Under the pieces are notes generated by a model. The model had not been told where the DNA came from. It saw only the letters and a program-made list of their open reading frames with translations, and did not search any database. The position numbers were made by a program, and so were the translations under genes. Shown in pieces: positions 7,794 to 16,996 of a stretch of 64,000 bases of DNA (position 1 is its first letter; the number at the start of each line of letters is the position of its first letter). Source of the stretch: Achromobacter aegrifaciens (GTDB taxonomy: Bacteria > Pseudomonadota > Gammaproteobacteria > Burkholderiales > Burkholderiaceae_B); assembly GCF_902859735.1 (NCBI RefSeq), contig NZ_CADIJY010000001.1:558001-622000 (forward strand), written 5' to 3'.

Positions 7794-7823
7794 CCCTGCG
7801 TCTACCAATTTCACCACCCGGGC
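7739..7823 (-). tRNA. tRNA-Leu (anticodon CAA)
   Basis: This 85-nt type II tRNA has a paired acceptor stem (GCCCGGG/CCCGGGC), the leucine D-arm GGTAGACGC, an anticodon stem GGGGA/TCCCC with loop CTCAAAA giving CAA, a long variable arm, the T-loop GGTTCGATTCC and an encoded CCA. The layout matches E. coli leuX, a frequent integration target. The 3' part is duplicated at 3293-3347. Confidence 0.95.
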
Positions 7824-7876
7824 TAGGAGGTCGCGGACACGTCCAGATGACGGTCGCGGGAGAAGCGAAGACGGCG

Positions 7877-7905
7877 ATTATATGCGGTCTGGGAAAAATT
7901 GTCAG
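7877..7905 (-). promoter_or_regulatory. Sigma70 promoter of tRNA-Leu
   Basis: On the minus strand, CTGACA (7905-7900) and a perfect TATAAT (7882-7877) are separated by 17 bases. The start of transcription would fall near 7870, about 45 bases before the mature tRNA. Confidence 0.85.
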
Positions 7906-7992
7906 GCGGCCCTGGATCCAGCCATCTGACGGGGGCCAGTCCCTCCGCACACAGGCGCAGGCCGGGACCGGCTTTCCGAGGAATCCGCTGCC

Positions 7993-9381
7993 TTACTTCT
8001 TCTCAGGCAAAAACCAGTTCATCACCAGCGCGCAGATGCCGCCGGTGGCGACGCCCGACTCCAGCACGTTCTTCACGGCATGGGGCAGGTGCGACAGGAT
8101 TTCCGGCACTTGCGACACGCCCAGGCCCAGGGCCAGGGACACGGCGATGATCAGCAGGGCGCGGCGGTCCAGGTGGATGCCGGCCAGGATGTTGATGCCG
8201 GACGCGGCGACCGCGCCGAACATGACCATGGCGGCGCCGCCCAGGACGGGTTCGGGCACGGCCTGCAGGATGCCGGCCACGGCCGGGAACAGGCCCAGCA
8301 GGATCAGCATGCCGGCGATCCACACGCCGACGTGGCGGCTGGCGATGCCGGTCAACTGGATCACGCCGTTGTTCTGCGCGAAGACCGAGCTGGGGAAGGT
8401 GTTGAAGACCCCGGCCAGGAGCGAATTCGCGCCGTTGACCAGGACGCCGCCCTTGATGCGCTGCATCCACAGCGGGCCTTCGACGGGCTGCTTGGAGACC
8501 TTGCTGGTGGCGGTGACGTCGCCGATGGCTTCCAGGGACGTGACCAGGTAGATGATCAGCATGGGCACGAACAGCGCCCACGAGAAACCAAGGCCGAAGT
8601 GCAGCGGGGTGGGGATCTGGAACAGGGCGGCTTCGCGGGCGCCGGTGAAGTCCAGGCGGCCCATGTAGGCGGCGGCGATGTAGCCGACGGCCAGCGCCAG
8701 CACCAGGGCGGTGCTGCGCACCCACACGACCGGCACGCGGTTCAGCAGGATGATGGTGCCCAGGACCAGGCCGGACAGGGTCAGGTTCTCGGCGCTGGCG
8801 AAGGTGCCGTTGCCCATGGCGCTGTAGCCGCCGCCCATGCTGATGAGGCCGACCTTGATCAGCGTCAGGCCGATCAGCAGCACCACGATGCCGGTGACCA
8901 GCGGGGTGATCAGGCGCTTGACGAAGGGCAGGATGCGGCTGATGCCCATTTCAACGAAGGAGCCGGCGATGACCACGCCGAAGATGGCGGCCATGACGGC
9001 TTCGACCGGGGTGCCTTGCTTGACCATGACCGAGCCGCCAGCGATCAGCGGGCCGACGAAGTTGAAACTGGTGCCCTGCACGATCAGCAGTCCGGCGCCC
9101 AGGGGGCCGAAGCGCTTGCACTGGACGTAGGTGGCGATGCCGGAGATGACCAGCGACATGGACACGATCAGGGTGGTGTCGCGGGTGCTCACGCCCAGGG
9201 CCTGGCAGATCAGCAGGCCGGGGGTGACGATGGGAACCAGGATGGCCAGCAGGTGCTGCAGGGCGGCGACAAAGGCCACGGGAGGCGCGGGACGGTCGTC
9301 GGGGCCGTAGACCAGGTCAGGGCTGGGGTCGGCGTCGGATGAGCCGTGGGGGGCGGGTTGGGTCAGGGAGGCGGGTTGCAT
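7993..9381 (-). CDS. NCS2-family purine (xanthine/urate) permease
   Basis: This is a 462-residue polytopic inner-membrane transporter of the nucleobase-ascorbate (NCS2) family, which imports xanthine, urate or uracil with H+ or Na+. After a 34-residue hydrophilic N-terminus comes the hallmark ALQHLLAI helix. VTSLEAIGDVTATS is in TM8, and the family signature QNNGVIQLTGIASRHVG in TM10. The last motif is closest to E. coli XanP/XanQ, so xanthine is the best guess. It appears monocistronic: the tRNA-Leu is downstream and the divergent DKNYY gene upstream. Confidence 0.9.
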   Translation of the reverse strand: MQPASLTQPAPHGSSDADPSPDLVYGPDDRPAPPVAFVAALQHLLAILVPIVTPGLLICQALGVSTRDTTLIVSMSLVISGIATYVQCKRFGPLGAGLLIVQGTSFNFVGPLIAGGSVMVKQGTPVEAVMAAIFGVVIAGSFVEMGISRILPFVKRLITPLVTGIVVLLIGLTLIKVGLISMGGGYSAMGNGTFASAENLTLSGLVLGTIILLNRVPVVWVRSTALVLALAVGYIAAAYMGRLDFTGAREAALFQIPTPLHFGLGFSWALFVPMLIIYLVTSLEAIGDVTATSKVSKQPVEGPLWMQRIKGGVLVNGANSLLAGVFNTFPSSVFAQNNGVIQLTGIASRHVGVWIAGMLILLGLFPAVAGILQAVPEPVLGGAAMVMFGAVAASGINILAGIHLDRRALLIIAVSLALGLGVSQVPEILSHLPHAVKNVLESGVATGGICALVMNWFLPEKK

Positions 9382-9553
9382 GGCGGATGGGCCGGCCAGG
9401 GATGGGTAGGGGAGGAAAGTGCGGGATTTTAGCGGGGAAGGCCCCGTGCCGTCCGGGGACGGACCGGGAGGGGGGCGCAGGCGCGGGCCGGGATCTCCGC
9501 CGCTGGTTAGAATCCCTGGTCGCCAATCAACGGCAGGTCAGCCCCGCCACTCC

Positions 9554-10957
9554 ATGCAAAAACGCGCCAAATGGGCCTTGATCACGCTGGTTCTGATCAT
9601 CGCCGCGCTGCCGATGTTCCTGTTGTTCTGGTTGATGGACGGCGACGACTTCGCGGCCGTCGACCGTGGGCAGTCTTACGGCAACAGCATCTATAAGAAT
9701 TATCAGGGCGGCGTTTACGCCGCGGTCCCCAGCAACGGCTATTACCGCATGGACGAGGCCGATCCAGCCAGTTTCGCGGCCTTCGATACCGGGGCTTTCG
9801 ATGGCAGGCAGGCGGCCAGGGACCAGCGGCACGTGTATTGCGGCAACCAGGTCCTGCCGGACATGAAGCCGGCGTCGGCACGCTACCTGGGCAACAGCTA
9901 TTTCAGCGACGGCGCGGTTACGGTTTTCTGTTCGATGCACAGTGTGCGCAACGAGAAACTGGGCATGCTGGACGAGTTCTGGCAGAAGATCCAGTACCAG
10001 GCGGATGCCGGCCCCAAGCCGCAGACCTACCTGTATCCGTTCGTCGTCCTGCCGGCCAGCGCCCGGCCCTACCGGCCGTTGCTGGACCGCGAGCTGGCCA
10101 CCGACGATGTACGCGTGTACTACCGCGGCCGCGAAATGCCGCAGGCGGCGCCCGCTTCGCTGCGCCGCCTGCCTGCAGGCCGGGATGGCGACGTGCGTTC
10201 CAGCGACGATTTCTTCGCCGATGGCCGCCGCGTCTATTTCCACGAACAGTTGCTGCCGCTGTCGGATGATCCCGCGCTGTACACCTTCATGGTGGGCGAC
10301 CTGTACCGCCAGCCCTATCTGCAAGACCCCCGCGACGGCATGGTGTATGTGGGCGCGCAGCCCTTCGACGCGGCGCATGCGCCGTACCGCCTGCTCAACG
10401 AGCACGGCCGGCATGTGTACCAGGCGCTGTTCCGCAGCAAGGACGGTATCTTTTTCTACAACACGCAGACGCGGCAGGTGGAACGGGCGGGTGACGACCC
10501 GTTGGCTTCGGGCACATACACCGCGCTGTCGCCATACGTGTACACGGATGGCAAACAGACGTTGTTCCTGCAGGCGCAGGAAGTTTGGGCCCGCAACTCG
10601 CGGGGCGGGGGCGGCGGGCTGGTATCCCGTTCCACGCTGGTCAACCAGCTGGCGGATGCGCCGGCTGGGGAATGGATCAAGCGCGGCGTGGTTTATCACA
10701 ACTTCGGCACGGTCTGGCAGAAGGGAGAGAAGCTCTATTACCTGGATGAGCTTGGACCCTCGCAGCTGATTTCCCATTCGATCTATCAGATCATGGACCG
10801 CGGCGCGGCGGATTTCCTGCTGAGTTCGCAAGAAACACGGCAGATCACGGCTGCCGACATACGCAAGCTGGTCCGGGCCGGCAAGCTGGCGGTGCCGCAG
10901 TATGAAGCCGTGCTGGAAGCGAAGACACGTTACCGCAAGGTGTTCTCGATTTTCTGA
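9554..10957 (+). CDS. DKNYY-type envelope protein of unknown function
   Basis: This 467-residue protein has one N-terminal transmembrane helix or uncleaved signal (residues 6-27, LITLVLIIAALPMFLLFWLM). A large domain follows with recurring Tyr-rich units such as VYYRGREM, VYFHEQLLPL and MVYVGAQPF. These resemble the DKNYY family of secreted or anchored repeat proteins, for which no biochemical role is established. The ATG at 9554 was chosen because the hydrophobic segment follows at once; the frame stays open upstream to 9419 but encodes a low-complexity stretch. It is divergent from the permease and lies upstream of htpG. Confidence 0.65.
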   Translation: MQKRAKWALITLVLIIAALPMFLLFWLMDGDDFAAVDRGQSYGNSIYKNYQGGVYAAVPSNGYYRMDEADPASFAAFDTGAFDGRQAARDQRHVYCGNQVLPDMKPASARYLGNSYFSDGAVTVFCSMHSVRNEKLGMLDEFWQKIQYQADAGPKPQTYLYPFVVLPASARPYRPLLDRELATDDVRVYYRGREMPQAAPASLRRLPAGRDGDVRSSDDFFADGRRVYFHEQLLPLSDDPALYTFMVGDLYRQPYLQDPRDGMVYVGAQPFDAAHAPYRLLNEHGRHVYQALFRSKDGIFFYNTQTRQVERAGDDPLASGTYTALSPYVYTDGKQTLFLQAQEVWARNSRGGGGGLVSRSTLVNQLADAPAGEWIKRGVVYHNFGTVWQKGEKLYYLDELGPSQLISHSIYQIMDRGAADFLLSSQETRQITAADIRKLVRAGKLAVPQYEAVLEAKTRYRKVFSIF

Positions 10958-10970
10958 GGCGCTGCCGCCA

Positions 10971-10986
10971 CTCCCCAAAAGGGGAG
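10971..10986 (+). terminator. Possible terminator hairpin after the DKNYY gene
   Basis: CTCCCC and GGGGAG form a 6-bp stem with an AAAA loop. A run of seven Ts begins about 18 bases later, after a separate GC-rich stretch, so the structure is not canonical. Confidence 0.4.
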
Positions 10987-11129
10987 GCTAGAACCTGCGG
11001 GGGTTTTTTTGCCCGCCCTTGAAAGTGCGCCATTGGCCCCCACATCAGTAGGGTTTCCCGGCGGCCGCGCGGGCCAGATGTCCCGGCAGCCAATAACCGT
11101 CCCTAATTTTTACCTAGCCACGTAGAACT

Positions 11130-13028
11130 ATGAGCCAAACCGCCACGCCTTCCACGTCCGAAACCCTGGGGTTCCAGGCAGAGGTGAAGCAGCTGCTGCA
11201 CCTGATGATCCATTCGCTGTACAGCAACAAGGAAATCTTCCTGCGCGAGCTGGTGTCGAACGCATCGGATGCCTGCGACAAGCTGCGCTTCGAGGCCATC
11301 GACCAGCCCGAACTGCTGGAAGGCAATGGCGAACTGGCCATCACGGTCAGCTACGACAAGGCCGCCCGCACCATCACGATTTCCGACAACGGCATTGGCC
11401 TGTCGCGTGAAGAAGCCGTGGCCAACCTGGGCACGATCGCGCGCTCCGGCACGCGGGAATTCTTCTCGCAGTTGACCGGCGACAAGCAGAAGGACGCGCA
11501 GCTGATCGGCCAGTTCGGCGTGGGCTTCTATTCGTCGTTCATCGTGGCCGACAAGGTCACGGTGGTCAGCCGCCGCGCCGGCGCCACGGACGCGATCCAG
11601 TGGGAATCCGACGGCCAGGGCGAATTCACCATCGCCGCTGCCGAGAAGGCCACGCGCGGCACGGACGTGACGCTGCACCTGCGCGCCGACGAAGACGAAT
11701 TGCTCAACGGCTGGAAGCTGCGCGAGATCCTGCGCCGCTACTCGGACCACATCTCCCTGCCCATCCGCATGGCCAAGGAAGAGTGGGACCAGGAAAAGGG
11801 CGAGCAGGTCAAGACCGAAGAACTGGAAACGGTGAACCAGGCCAATGCGCTGTGGGCCCGCAGCAAGTCGGACGTCACGGAAGAGCAGTATCGCGAGTTC
11901 TACAAGACGGTGTCGCACGACTACGACGACCCGCTGGCCTGGACCCACAACCGCGTCGAAGGCCGCAGCGAATACACGCAGCTGCTGTACGTGCCCAAGC
12001 ATGCGCCCATGGACATGTGGGACCGCGACGGCCGCCACGGCGTGAAGCTGTACGTGAAGCGCGTCTTCATCATGGACGACGCCGACCAGCTGCTGCCGTC
12101 GTACCTGCGCTTCGTGCGCGGCGTGATCGACTCGGCCGACCTGCCGCTGAACGTGTCGCGTGAAATCCTGCAGGAAAGCCGCGACGTGCGCGCCATCCGC
12201 GAGGGCTCGGCCAAGCGCATCCTGTCGCTGCTGGAAGACATGGCGGAGAACAAGCCGGAAGACTACGCCACGTTCTGGTCGGAGTTCGGCCAGGTGCTGA
12301 AGGAAGGCGCGGGCGAGGACTCGGCCAACCTGGAACGCATCGCCAAGCTCATGCGTTTCGCCTCGACCCACACGGGCGACCAGGCCCAGACCGTGTCGTT
12401 CGCCGACTACGTGTCGCGCATGAAGGAAGGCCAGGACAAGATCTACTACGTCACGGCGGATACCTTCGCCGCGGCCAGCAACAGCCCGCATCTGGAAATC
12501 TTCCGCAAGAAGGGCATCGAAGTCCTGCTGCTGTCGGACCGCGTGGACGAATGGATGCTGTCCTATCTGCGTGAATTCGACGGCAAGTCGCTGGTGTCGG
12601 TGGCCAAGGGCGGCCTGGACCTGGCCGAGCTGGCCGACGAGGAAGAAAAGAAGCACCAGGCCGAAGTGGCCGAGGACTTCAAGCCGCTGGTCGAGCGCCT
12701 GCAGAAGACGTTGGAAGACCAGGTCAAGGAAGTGCGCGTGACGCTGCGCCTGGTGGACTCGCCGGCGTGCGTGGTGGTGGGCCAGAACGAACTCAGCCCG
12801 CACCTGCTGCGCATGCTCAAGGCCGCCGGCCAGGAAGCGCCCAACGTCAAGCCGGTGCTGGAAATTAACCCGGAGCACCCGCTGCTGGCCCGCATCCGCG
12901 CTGCCGAAGACGGCGAATTCGACCAGTGGGCGCGCCTGCTGCTGGATCAGGCGCTGCTGGCCGAAGGCGCGCAGATCGCCGACCCGGCCGCGTTCGTGAA
13001 GCGCTTGAATGCGTTGCTGCTGAAGTAA
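11130..13028 (+). CDS. htpG: Hsp90-family molecular chaperone HtpG
   Basis: This 632-residue cytosolic ATP-dependent chaperone is full length (E. coli HtpG has 624). It has the GHKL ATPase N-domain with [13 protein letters not shown] near residue 36, ISDNGIGL near 84 and [11 protein letters not shown] near 128. A middle domain holds the conserved catalytic-arginine region [11 protein letters not shown], and a C-terminal dimerisation domain follows. It stands alone and is followed by a strong terminator. A heat-shock promoter was not resolved in the upstream 170 bases. Confidence 0.97.
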   Translation: MSQTATPSTSETLGFQAEVKQLLHLMIHSLYSNKEIFLRELVSNASDACDKLRFEAIDQPELLEGNGELAITVSYDKAARTITISDNGIGLSREEAVANLGTIARSGTREFFSQLTGDKQKDAQLIGQFGVGFYSSFIVADKVTVVSRRAGATDAIQWESDGQGEFTIAAAEKATRGTDVTLHLRADEDELLNGWKLREILRRYSDHISLPIRMAKEEWDQEKGEQVKTEELETVNQANALWARSKSDVTEEQYREFYKTVSHDYDDPLAWTHNRVEGRSEYTQLLYVPKHAPMDMWDRDGRHGVKLYVKRVFIMDDADQLLPSYLRFVRGVIDSADLPLNVSREILQESRDVRAIREGSAKRILSLLEDMAENKPEDYATFWSEFGQVLKEGAGEDSANLERIAKLMRFASTHTGDQAQTVSFADYVSRMKEGQDKIYYVTADTFAAASNSPHLEIFRKKGIEVLLLSDRVDEWMLSYLREFDGKSLVSVAKGGLDLAELADEEEKKHQAEVAEDFKPLVERLQKTLEDQVKEVRVTLRLVDSPACVVVGQNELSPHLLRMLKAAGQEAPNVKPVLEINPEHPLLARIRAAEDGEFDQWARLLLDQALLAEGAQIADPAAFVKRLNALLLK

Positions 13029-13051
13029 GCGGCGCATCCGCTTGAAGAAAG

Positions 13052-13078
13052 AAAGGCGCCCCTTGGCGCCTTTTTTCT
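13052..13078 (+). terminator. Rho-independent terminator of htpG
   Basis: AAAGGCGCC (13052-13060) and GGCGCCTTT (13065-13073) pair in a 9-bp stem with a CCTT loop, followed by a T-rich run, 24 bases after the htpG stop. Confidence 0.9.
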
Positions 13079-13110
13079 TTTGGGAGACGTTTCACAAGCA
13101 GTGATTAAAA

Positions 13111-13128
13111 AATTACCGATCGGTAATT
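13111..13128. promoter_or_regulatory. hipBA operator 1 (perfect palindrome)
   Basis: AATTACCGATCGGTAATT is an 18-bp perfect palindrome, identical to the copy at 13261. It is the most distal of four sites before hipB and a likely HipB binding site. Confidence 0.75.
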
Positions 13129-13160
13129 TCGTACAAAAAATCCGCTTGGATAGAAAAAAA

Positions 13161-13178
13161 TATTCCCGTTCGGTAATT
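13161..13178. promoter_or_regulatory. hipBA operator 2 (degenerate)
   Basis: The right half CGGTAATT is intact; the left half differs, so 14 or 15 of 18 positions match the palindrome. It begins exactly 50 bases after site 1. Confidence 0.6.
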
Positions 13179-13210
13179 TTTTCGCCGTAGAAAAATGTGC
13201 TGCGGCAAAT

Positions 13211-13228
13211 TTTTCCCGCTCGGTAATT
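13211..13228. promoter_or_regulatory. hipBA operator 3 (degenerate)
   Basis: The right half CGGTAATT is again intact, with a degenerate left half. It begins exactly 50 bases after site 2. Confidence 0.6.
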
Positions 13229-13260
13229 TTTTTCCTACGCCAATCAAATTTTTATCCTAA

Positions 13261-13278
13261 AATTACCGATCGGTAATT
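13261..13278. promoter_or_regulatory. hipBA operator 4 (perfect palindrome)
   Basis: This copy is identical to site 1 and ends two bases before the GGAGG ribosome site of hipB. A bound repressor would cover the ribosome-site region of the DNA, consistent with autoregulation of hipBA. Confidence 0.75.
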
Positions 13279-13290
13279 TTGGAGGCGGCC

Positions 13291-13560
13291 ATGCCCTCGC
13301 AAGATATTCCTGCCGAGCTCGCAGGCGGGGCCGGCGTAACGATCCGCACATCGACCGAACTGGGCGAATTGGTGAAGGCCGTGCGGCGCTCGCAGGGCTT
13401 GCTGCAAGCGGACTTGGCTGGCCTGTCTGGCACCGGCAACCGCTATGTGGTGGATCTGGAGCGCGGCAAGCCCACGCTGCAATTGCAGAAGGTGCTGGAC
13501 ATGCTGGATCTGCTGGGCCTGGAAGTGCAGGTAGCGCCCAAGCGCCCGAGGCTGCCATGA
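13291..13560 (+). CDS. hipB: HipB-type antitoxin, XRE-family repressor
   Basis: This 89-residue antitoxin is a helix-turn-helix protein that binds HipA and represses its own operon. The HTH spans about residues 24-70 (ELVKAVRRSQGLLQADLAGL, then the recognition-helix region NRYVVDLERGKPT). The ATG at 13291 follows GGAGG at 13281-13285. Its stop overlaps the hipA start in ATGA, indicating translational coupling. Four operator-like palindromes upstream fit autoregulation. Confidence 0.88.
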   Translation: MPSQDIPAELAGGAGVTIRTSTELGELVKAVRRSQGLLQADLAGLSGTGNRYVVDLERGKPTLQLQKVLDMLDLLGLEVQVAPKRPRLP

Positions 13561-14822
13561 CCGTCGCTGACGCGCTGGACCTCTATCACGCTGACCGCAA
13601 GGTCGGCCGCTTGTTCGACGAGCGGCCGTTGCGCTTCGTGTACGAAGATGCCTGGCTGAATTGGTCTGGCGCGCATGCCATTTCGCCGTCGGTGCCTCTG
13701 CGCAGCGGCGATCATGCGGGCGATGCCGTGCATGCTTTTTTTGAAAACCTGTTGCCCGAAGGGCATGTACGCAAGTTTCTGCAGGTCAGCCGCCATGCCA
13801 CCACGGTCTTCGGTCTGCTGCGCAGCGTGGGCGGGGATACCGCCAGCGGGTTGACGATACTGCCGCAAGGGGAGCGGCCCGCGCCGGCGCGCCACCGGGT
13901 TGCTACATGGCAGGACGTGACAAAGCGTCTGCAAAACGTGGCCGTGCCCGCGCTGGCGGCGGAGAACGCCGAGGGCGCCCGCATTTCTCTGGCCGGGGCG
14001 CAGGACAAGCTTCTATTGACGGTCATGCCCGATGGTTCGCCAGCGATACCCGAGGGGGCTGCACCGTCCACGCATATTCTGAAGCCGGATATTCGCGGCC
14101 TGGATGGCGTATGGTCATCGGCCCTGAACGAAACGCTGGTCATGCAGTTGGCCGCCAGAATGGGCCTGGGCGTGGCGGAAGTCCGCTATCAGCCCGATAC
14201 GCGCGCATGCCTGATTACCCGGTATGACCGCAAGCCTGACGGCAAGGGTGGTTTGCTGCGGCTGCATCAGTTGGATCTCTGCCAGCTGGCTGGCAAGCCG
14301 TCCGACGTGAAGTATGAGTCCGATGGCGGTCCGTCGCTGCAGCAATGTCGGGAGCTGTTGGGAAGCATGGGCATCGGCGCGGCGGATTTGAAGCGATTCC
14401 TGCAATGGATATTCTTCAACTTGTGCGTCGGCAACAACGATAGCCATGCCAAGAACCTGTCCGTGCTGCAGACGCAAGATGGCCGATACCGGCTGGCGCC
14501 CTTTTATGACCTGATGTGCACGGGCATGTACTCCGGGCTTGCTCGCAATTTCGCGTTTGCGATCGGCGGTGAAGTGAAGCCGGGCAGCATCGGTGCGGAA
14601 CATATCGCTACCATGGCTAGGGAGTTCGGTTTTGCCCTGCGCTACGTCAGGGCAGCAGGGGAGTCGCTGGTGGATGCGCTTCCCGTCGCCTTGGATGAGG
14701 TGCAGGCAGGACTGCTGGCGCAGGCGCCGGGGGGCGCGGAGCGCACGTTGATCGAGCGCTTGGGGCGTTGGATCAAGACCAACACCCGCAAGCATGCCAG
14801 GCGGTGGGGGATGGACGCGTAG
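13557..14822 (+). CDS. hipA: HipA-type serine/threonine kinase toxin
   Basis: HipA phosphorylates glutamyl-tRNA synthetase in E. coli and induces persistence. This 421-residue protein has the HipA N-terminal domain, the ATP-loop motif S144-LAGAQDK (the region of the autophosphorylated serine in E. coli HipA), HILKPD at 173-178, the catalytic loop NNDSHAKN at 293-300 with D295, and the metal-binding PFYDL at 315-319. All kinase motifs look intact, so the toxin is probably active. It is coupled to hipB by a 4-base overlap and ends against a convergent acyl-CoA synthetase gene. Confidence 0.9.
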   Translation: MTVADALDLYHADRKVGRLFDERPLRFVYEDAWLNWSGAHAISPSVPLRSGDHAGDAVHAFFENLLPEGHVRKFLQVSRHATTVFGLLRSVGGDTASGLTILPQGERPAPARHRVATWQDVTKRLQNVAVPALAAENAEGARISLAGAQDKLLLTVMPDGSPAIPEGAAPSTHILKPDIRGLDGVWSSALNETLVMQLAARMGLGVAEVRYQPDTRACLITRYDRKPDGKGGLLRLHQLDLCQLAGKPSDVKYESDGGPSLQQCRELLGSMGIGAADLKRFLQWIFFNLCVGNNDSHAKNLSVLQTQDGRYRLAPFYDLMCTGMYSGLARNFAFAIGGEVKPGSIGAEHIATMAREFGFALRYVRAAGESLVDALPVALDEVQAGLLAQAPGGAERTLIERLGRWIKTNTRKHARRWGMDA

Positions 14823-14842
14823 CCGCCCGCGGCCGCATCGGC

Positions 14843-14859
14843 GCCACCGTCTGGGTGGC
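14843..14859. terminator. Short hairpin between convergent genes
   Basis: GCCACC/GGTGGC form a 6-bp stem with a 5-base loop between the hipA stop and the acyl-CoA synthetase stop. There is no T-tract, so terminator activity is uncertain. Confidence 0.3.
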
Positions 14860-14861
14860 AC

Positions 14862-16979
14862 CTAGCCCCGCATCACCACCGCATCCAGTGCCACCACCCC
14901 TTGTCCCTCGGGCAGCGCCAGCAAGGGATTGATCTCCATTGAACTGAAGTCCTCCCGCCGCGCGTGGGCGTAGCGGGATAGCGCCGCCAGCGCGTCAGCC
15001 AGCGCATCGACGTCGCAAGGAGGCGCGCCGCGCGCGCCTTGCAGCAGCGCGTAGCCCTTGATCTCGCGGATCATCGCCAGGGCTTCCTCGCGACCGAAGG
15101 GGGCCAGGCGGAAGCTCACATCCTTGAGCACTTCGACGAAGACGCCGCCCAACCCGAACATGACGACCGGGCCGAACACCGGGTCGCAATGCACGCCGGC
15201 GATGCATTCCACGCCCTTGGGCGCCATGGGCGCGACGAGCACGCCGTCGATGCGGGCGTCGGGCCGGTGCTGGCGCACGGCGGCCATGATGTCGGCATAG
15301 GCCTGCCGCACGGCGGCTTCGCCGCGGATGTTGAGCTTCACGCCGCCTACGTCGCTCTTGTGCGTGATGTCTGGCGATACCACCTTGAGCACGACGGGAG
15401 CGGCGTCGCCGTCCGTAGCAGCCAGCTCGGCGACGGCGCGCACTGCCGCGTCCACGTCGGCGGCCAGCGTGCAGGGCGAGGCCGGCAAGCCGGCCTGGCG
15501 CAGCAGCGCCATGGCCTGGACTTCGTTGTAGGCGTCCAGCAATGGCGGTGTGTGCGCCGCGGGCATCGTGAGAGCATCGTCAACCACGTCGCTACCCGTA
15601 TGAGCAGCCAGCCCGGCCACCGCGCCTATCGTGCGGATGGCGGCGCTGGGATCAGTGAACACCAGGCAGCCCAGTTGCTCCAGTTCCTGGCGGCGCGCGG
15701 GCGGGAACAGCGCGCTGATGGCCAACGGCACGTCCGGATGGCGGGCCTGCATCTGCCTTGCGAAAGCCTCGAAGGTAGGCCACAAGGCTTCGGAGGATCC
15801 AGCGGCGGCCAGGAAGACGGCCAGCGCGTCGTAGCGTCCATCGGCCAGCATGTCGTCGGCGGTGGCCAGCAGCAGCCCGGGTTCGGACACGGCCTGGCCG
15901 GTGACGTCGACGGGATTGCGGCCGCTGGCGAAGGGCACGCGCTCCAGCAGGCGGGCTTGCGCTTCGGCGGCGGGCTCGGGCAGCGCCAGGCCAGTGTCGT
16001 CGGCCTCGTCGGCCATCAAGGCGCCCACGCCGCCAGAGATGGTGAAGATCCCCAGCCGGCGGCCCTGCGGCGGCTGTTTCCAGGTGTCCAGCGCATAGCC
16101 CAGGTTGAAGAATTCCTCGATGGTGCGCGCGCGCAGGGCGCCGTATTGGCGGAACAGCGCGTCGTAGACGGCATCATCGCCGGCCAGCGCAGCGGTATGC
16201 GAAGCCGCGGCTTGCGCGCCGGCCTGGGTACGGCCGATCTTGGTGACGACGACGGGTTTGCCGGCCGCGCGCGCCGCGGCCAGGGCGAGGCGCAGCTTGG
16301 CGCCGTCGCGGCAGCCTTCCATGTAGGCCATGATGACGCGCGTATCGGCGTCACGAGCCATCCATTCGATGCAGTCGGCCACGTCGATGTCGGCCTCGTT
16401 GCCGGTGCTGATCCAGTGCGACAGGCCCAGGCCGCGCTCGCGCGCCATGCTGTAGGCGTAGGCGCCGAATGCGCCGCTCTGCGACACCATGCCAATGCCG
16501 CCGGCGGCGACGATGCCGTTGGCGGGGGCGGGCGAGAACGTTGCGTAGACATTGCGCCGCACGTTCATGAAGCCCAGGCAATTCGGCCCCAGCAGGCGGA
16601 TGCCGCGCTCGCGCGCGATGGCGCAGAGCCGTTCCTGTTGCGCGGCCCCTTGCGCGCCGGTCTCGGAAAAACCCGAGGTGAACACCACGGCGGCGCCTAC
16701 CTGGCCGGGCCGGGCGCGTTCCAGCGCCTGCGCGGCATGAGCGGCCGGCACGGCCAGAATGGCCAGGTCCACCTCCGCGTCCAGCGCGTCCAGGCCGGGT
16801 ACGGCCGGCAGGCCGGCGATGGCGTCTGCGCGCGGGTTGACGGGGATGATGCGGCCGCCGTAGCCGTGCTGGAGCAGCAGCTTCACCGGCATCGCGCCGA
16901 TCTTGCCGGGCGTGGCCGAGGCGCCGACGATGGCGATGCCTTGCGGATTGAAGAGGCGGGACAGGGAAGAGTCAGTCAT
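14862..16979 (-). CDS. ADP-forming acetate/acyl-CoA synthetase, fused alpha-beta (Acs/Pat-like)
   Basis: This 705-residue cytosolic enzyme forms acyl-CoA from acid, ATP and CoA. It joins a CoA-binding Rossmann domain (FNPQGIAIVGASATPGKIG, residues 10-28), a succinyl-CoA-ligase-like middle region (GMVSQSGAFGAYAYS; SHTAALAGDDAVYDALF with the phospho-histidine position), and a C-terminal ATP-grasp domain (VLKVVSPDITHKSDVGGV, then FGLGGVFVEVLKDVSFRLAP). The ATG at 16979 begins family homology; the open frame continues far upstream, antisense to nothing meaningful. No GNAT domain is present, unlike Pat. It is the last gene of a six-gene minus-strand cassette. The acyl substrate is unknown. Confidence 0.88.
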   Translation of the reverse strand: MTDSSLSRLFNPQGIAIVGASATPGKIGAMPVKLLLQHGYGGRIIPVNPRADAIAGLPAVPGLDALDAEVDLAILAVPAAHAAQALERARPGQVGAAVVFTSGFSETGAQGAAQQERLCAIARERGIRLLGPNCLGFMNVRRNVYATFSPAPANGIVAAGGIGMVSQSGAFGAYAYSMARERGLGLSHWISTGNEADIDVADCIEWMARDADTRVIMAYMEGCRDGAKLRLALAAARAAGKPVVVTKIGRTQAGAQAAASHTAALAGDDAVYDALFRQYGALRARTIEEFFNLGYALDTWKQPPQGRRLGIFTISGGVGALMADEADDTGLALPEPAAEAQARLLERVPFASGRNPVDVTGQAVSEPGLLLATADDMLADGRYDALAVFLAAAGSSEALWPTFEAFARQMQARHPDVPLAISALFPPARRQELEQLGCLVFTDPSAAIRTIGAVAGLAAHTGSDVVDDALTMPAAHTPPLLDAYNEVQAMALLRQAGLPASPCTLAADVDAAVRAVAELAATDGDAAPVVLKVVSPDITHKSDVGGVKLNIRGEAAVRQAYADIMAAVRQHRPDARIDGVLVAPMAPKGVECIAGVHCDPVFGPVVMFGLGGVFVEVLKDVSFRLAPFGREEALAMIREIKGYALLQGARGAPPCDVDALADALAALSRYAHARREDFSSMEINPLLALPEGQGVVALDAVVMRG

Positions 16980-16996
16980 GATGTGGCGATGAAAGA

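Noticed and set aside
11103-13037. Long open frame antisense to htpG (644 codons)
   Set aside because: It mirrors the codon pattern of htpG in GC-rich DNA and its product is low complexity with no family likeness.
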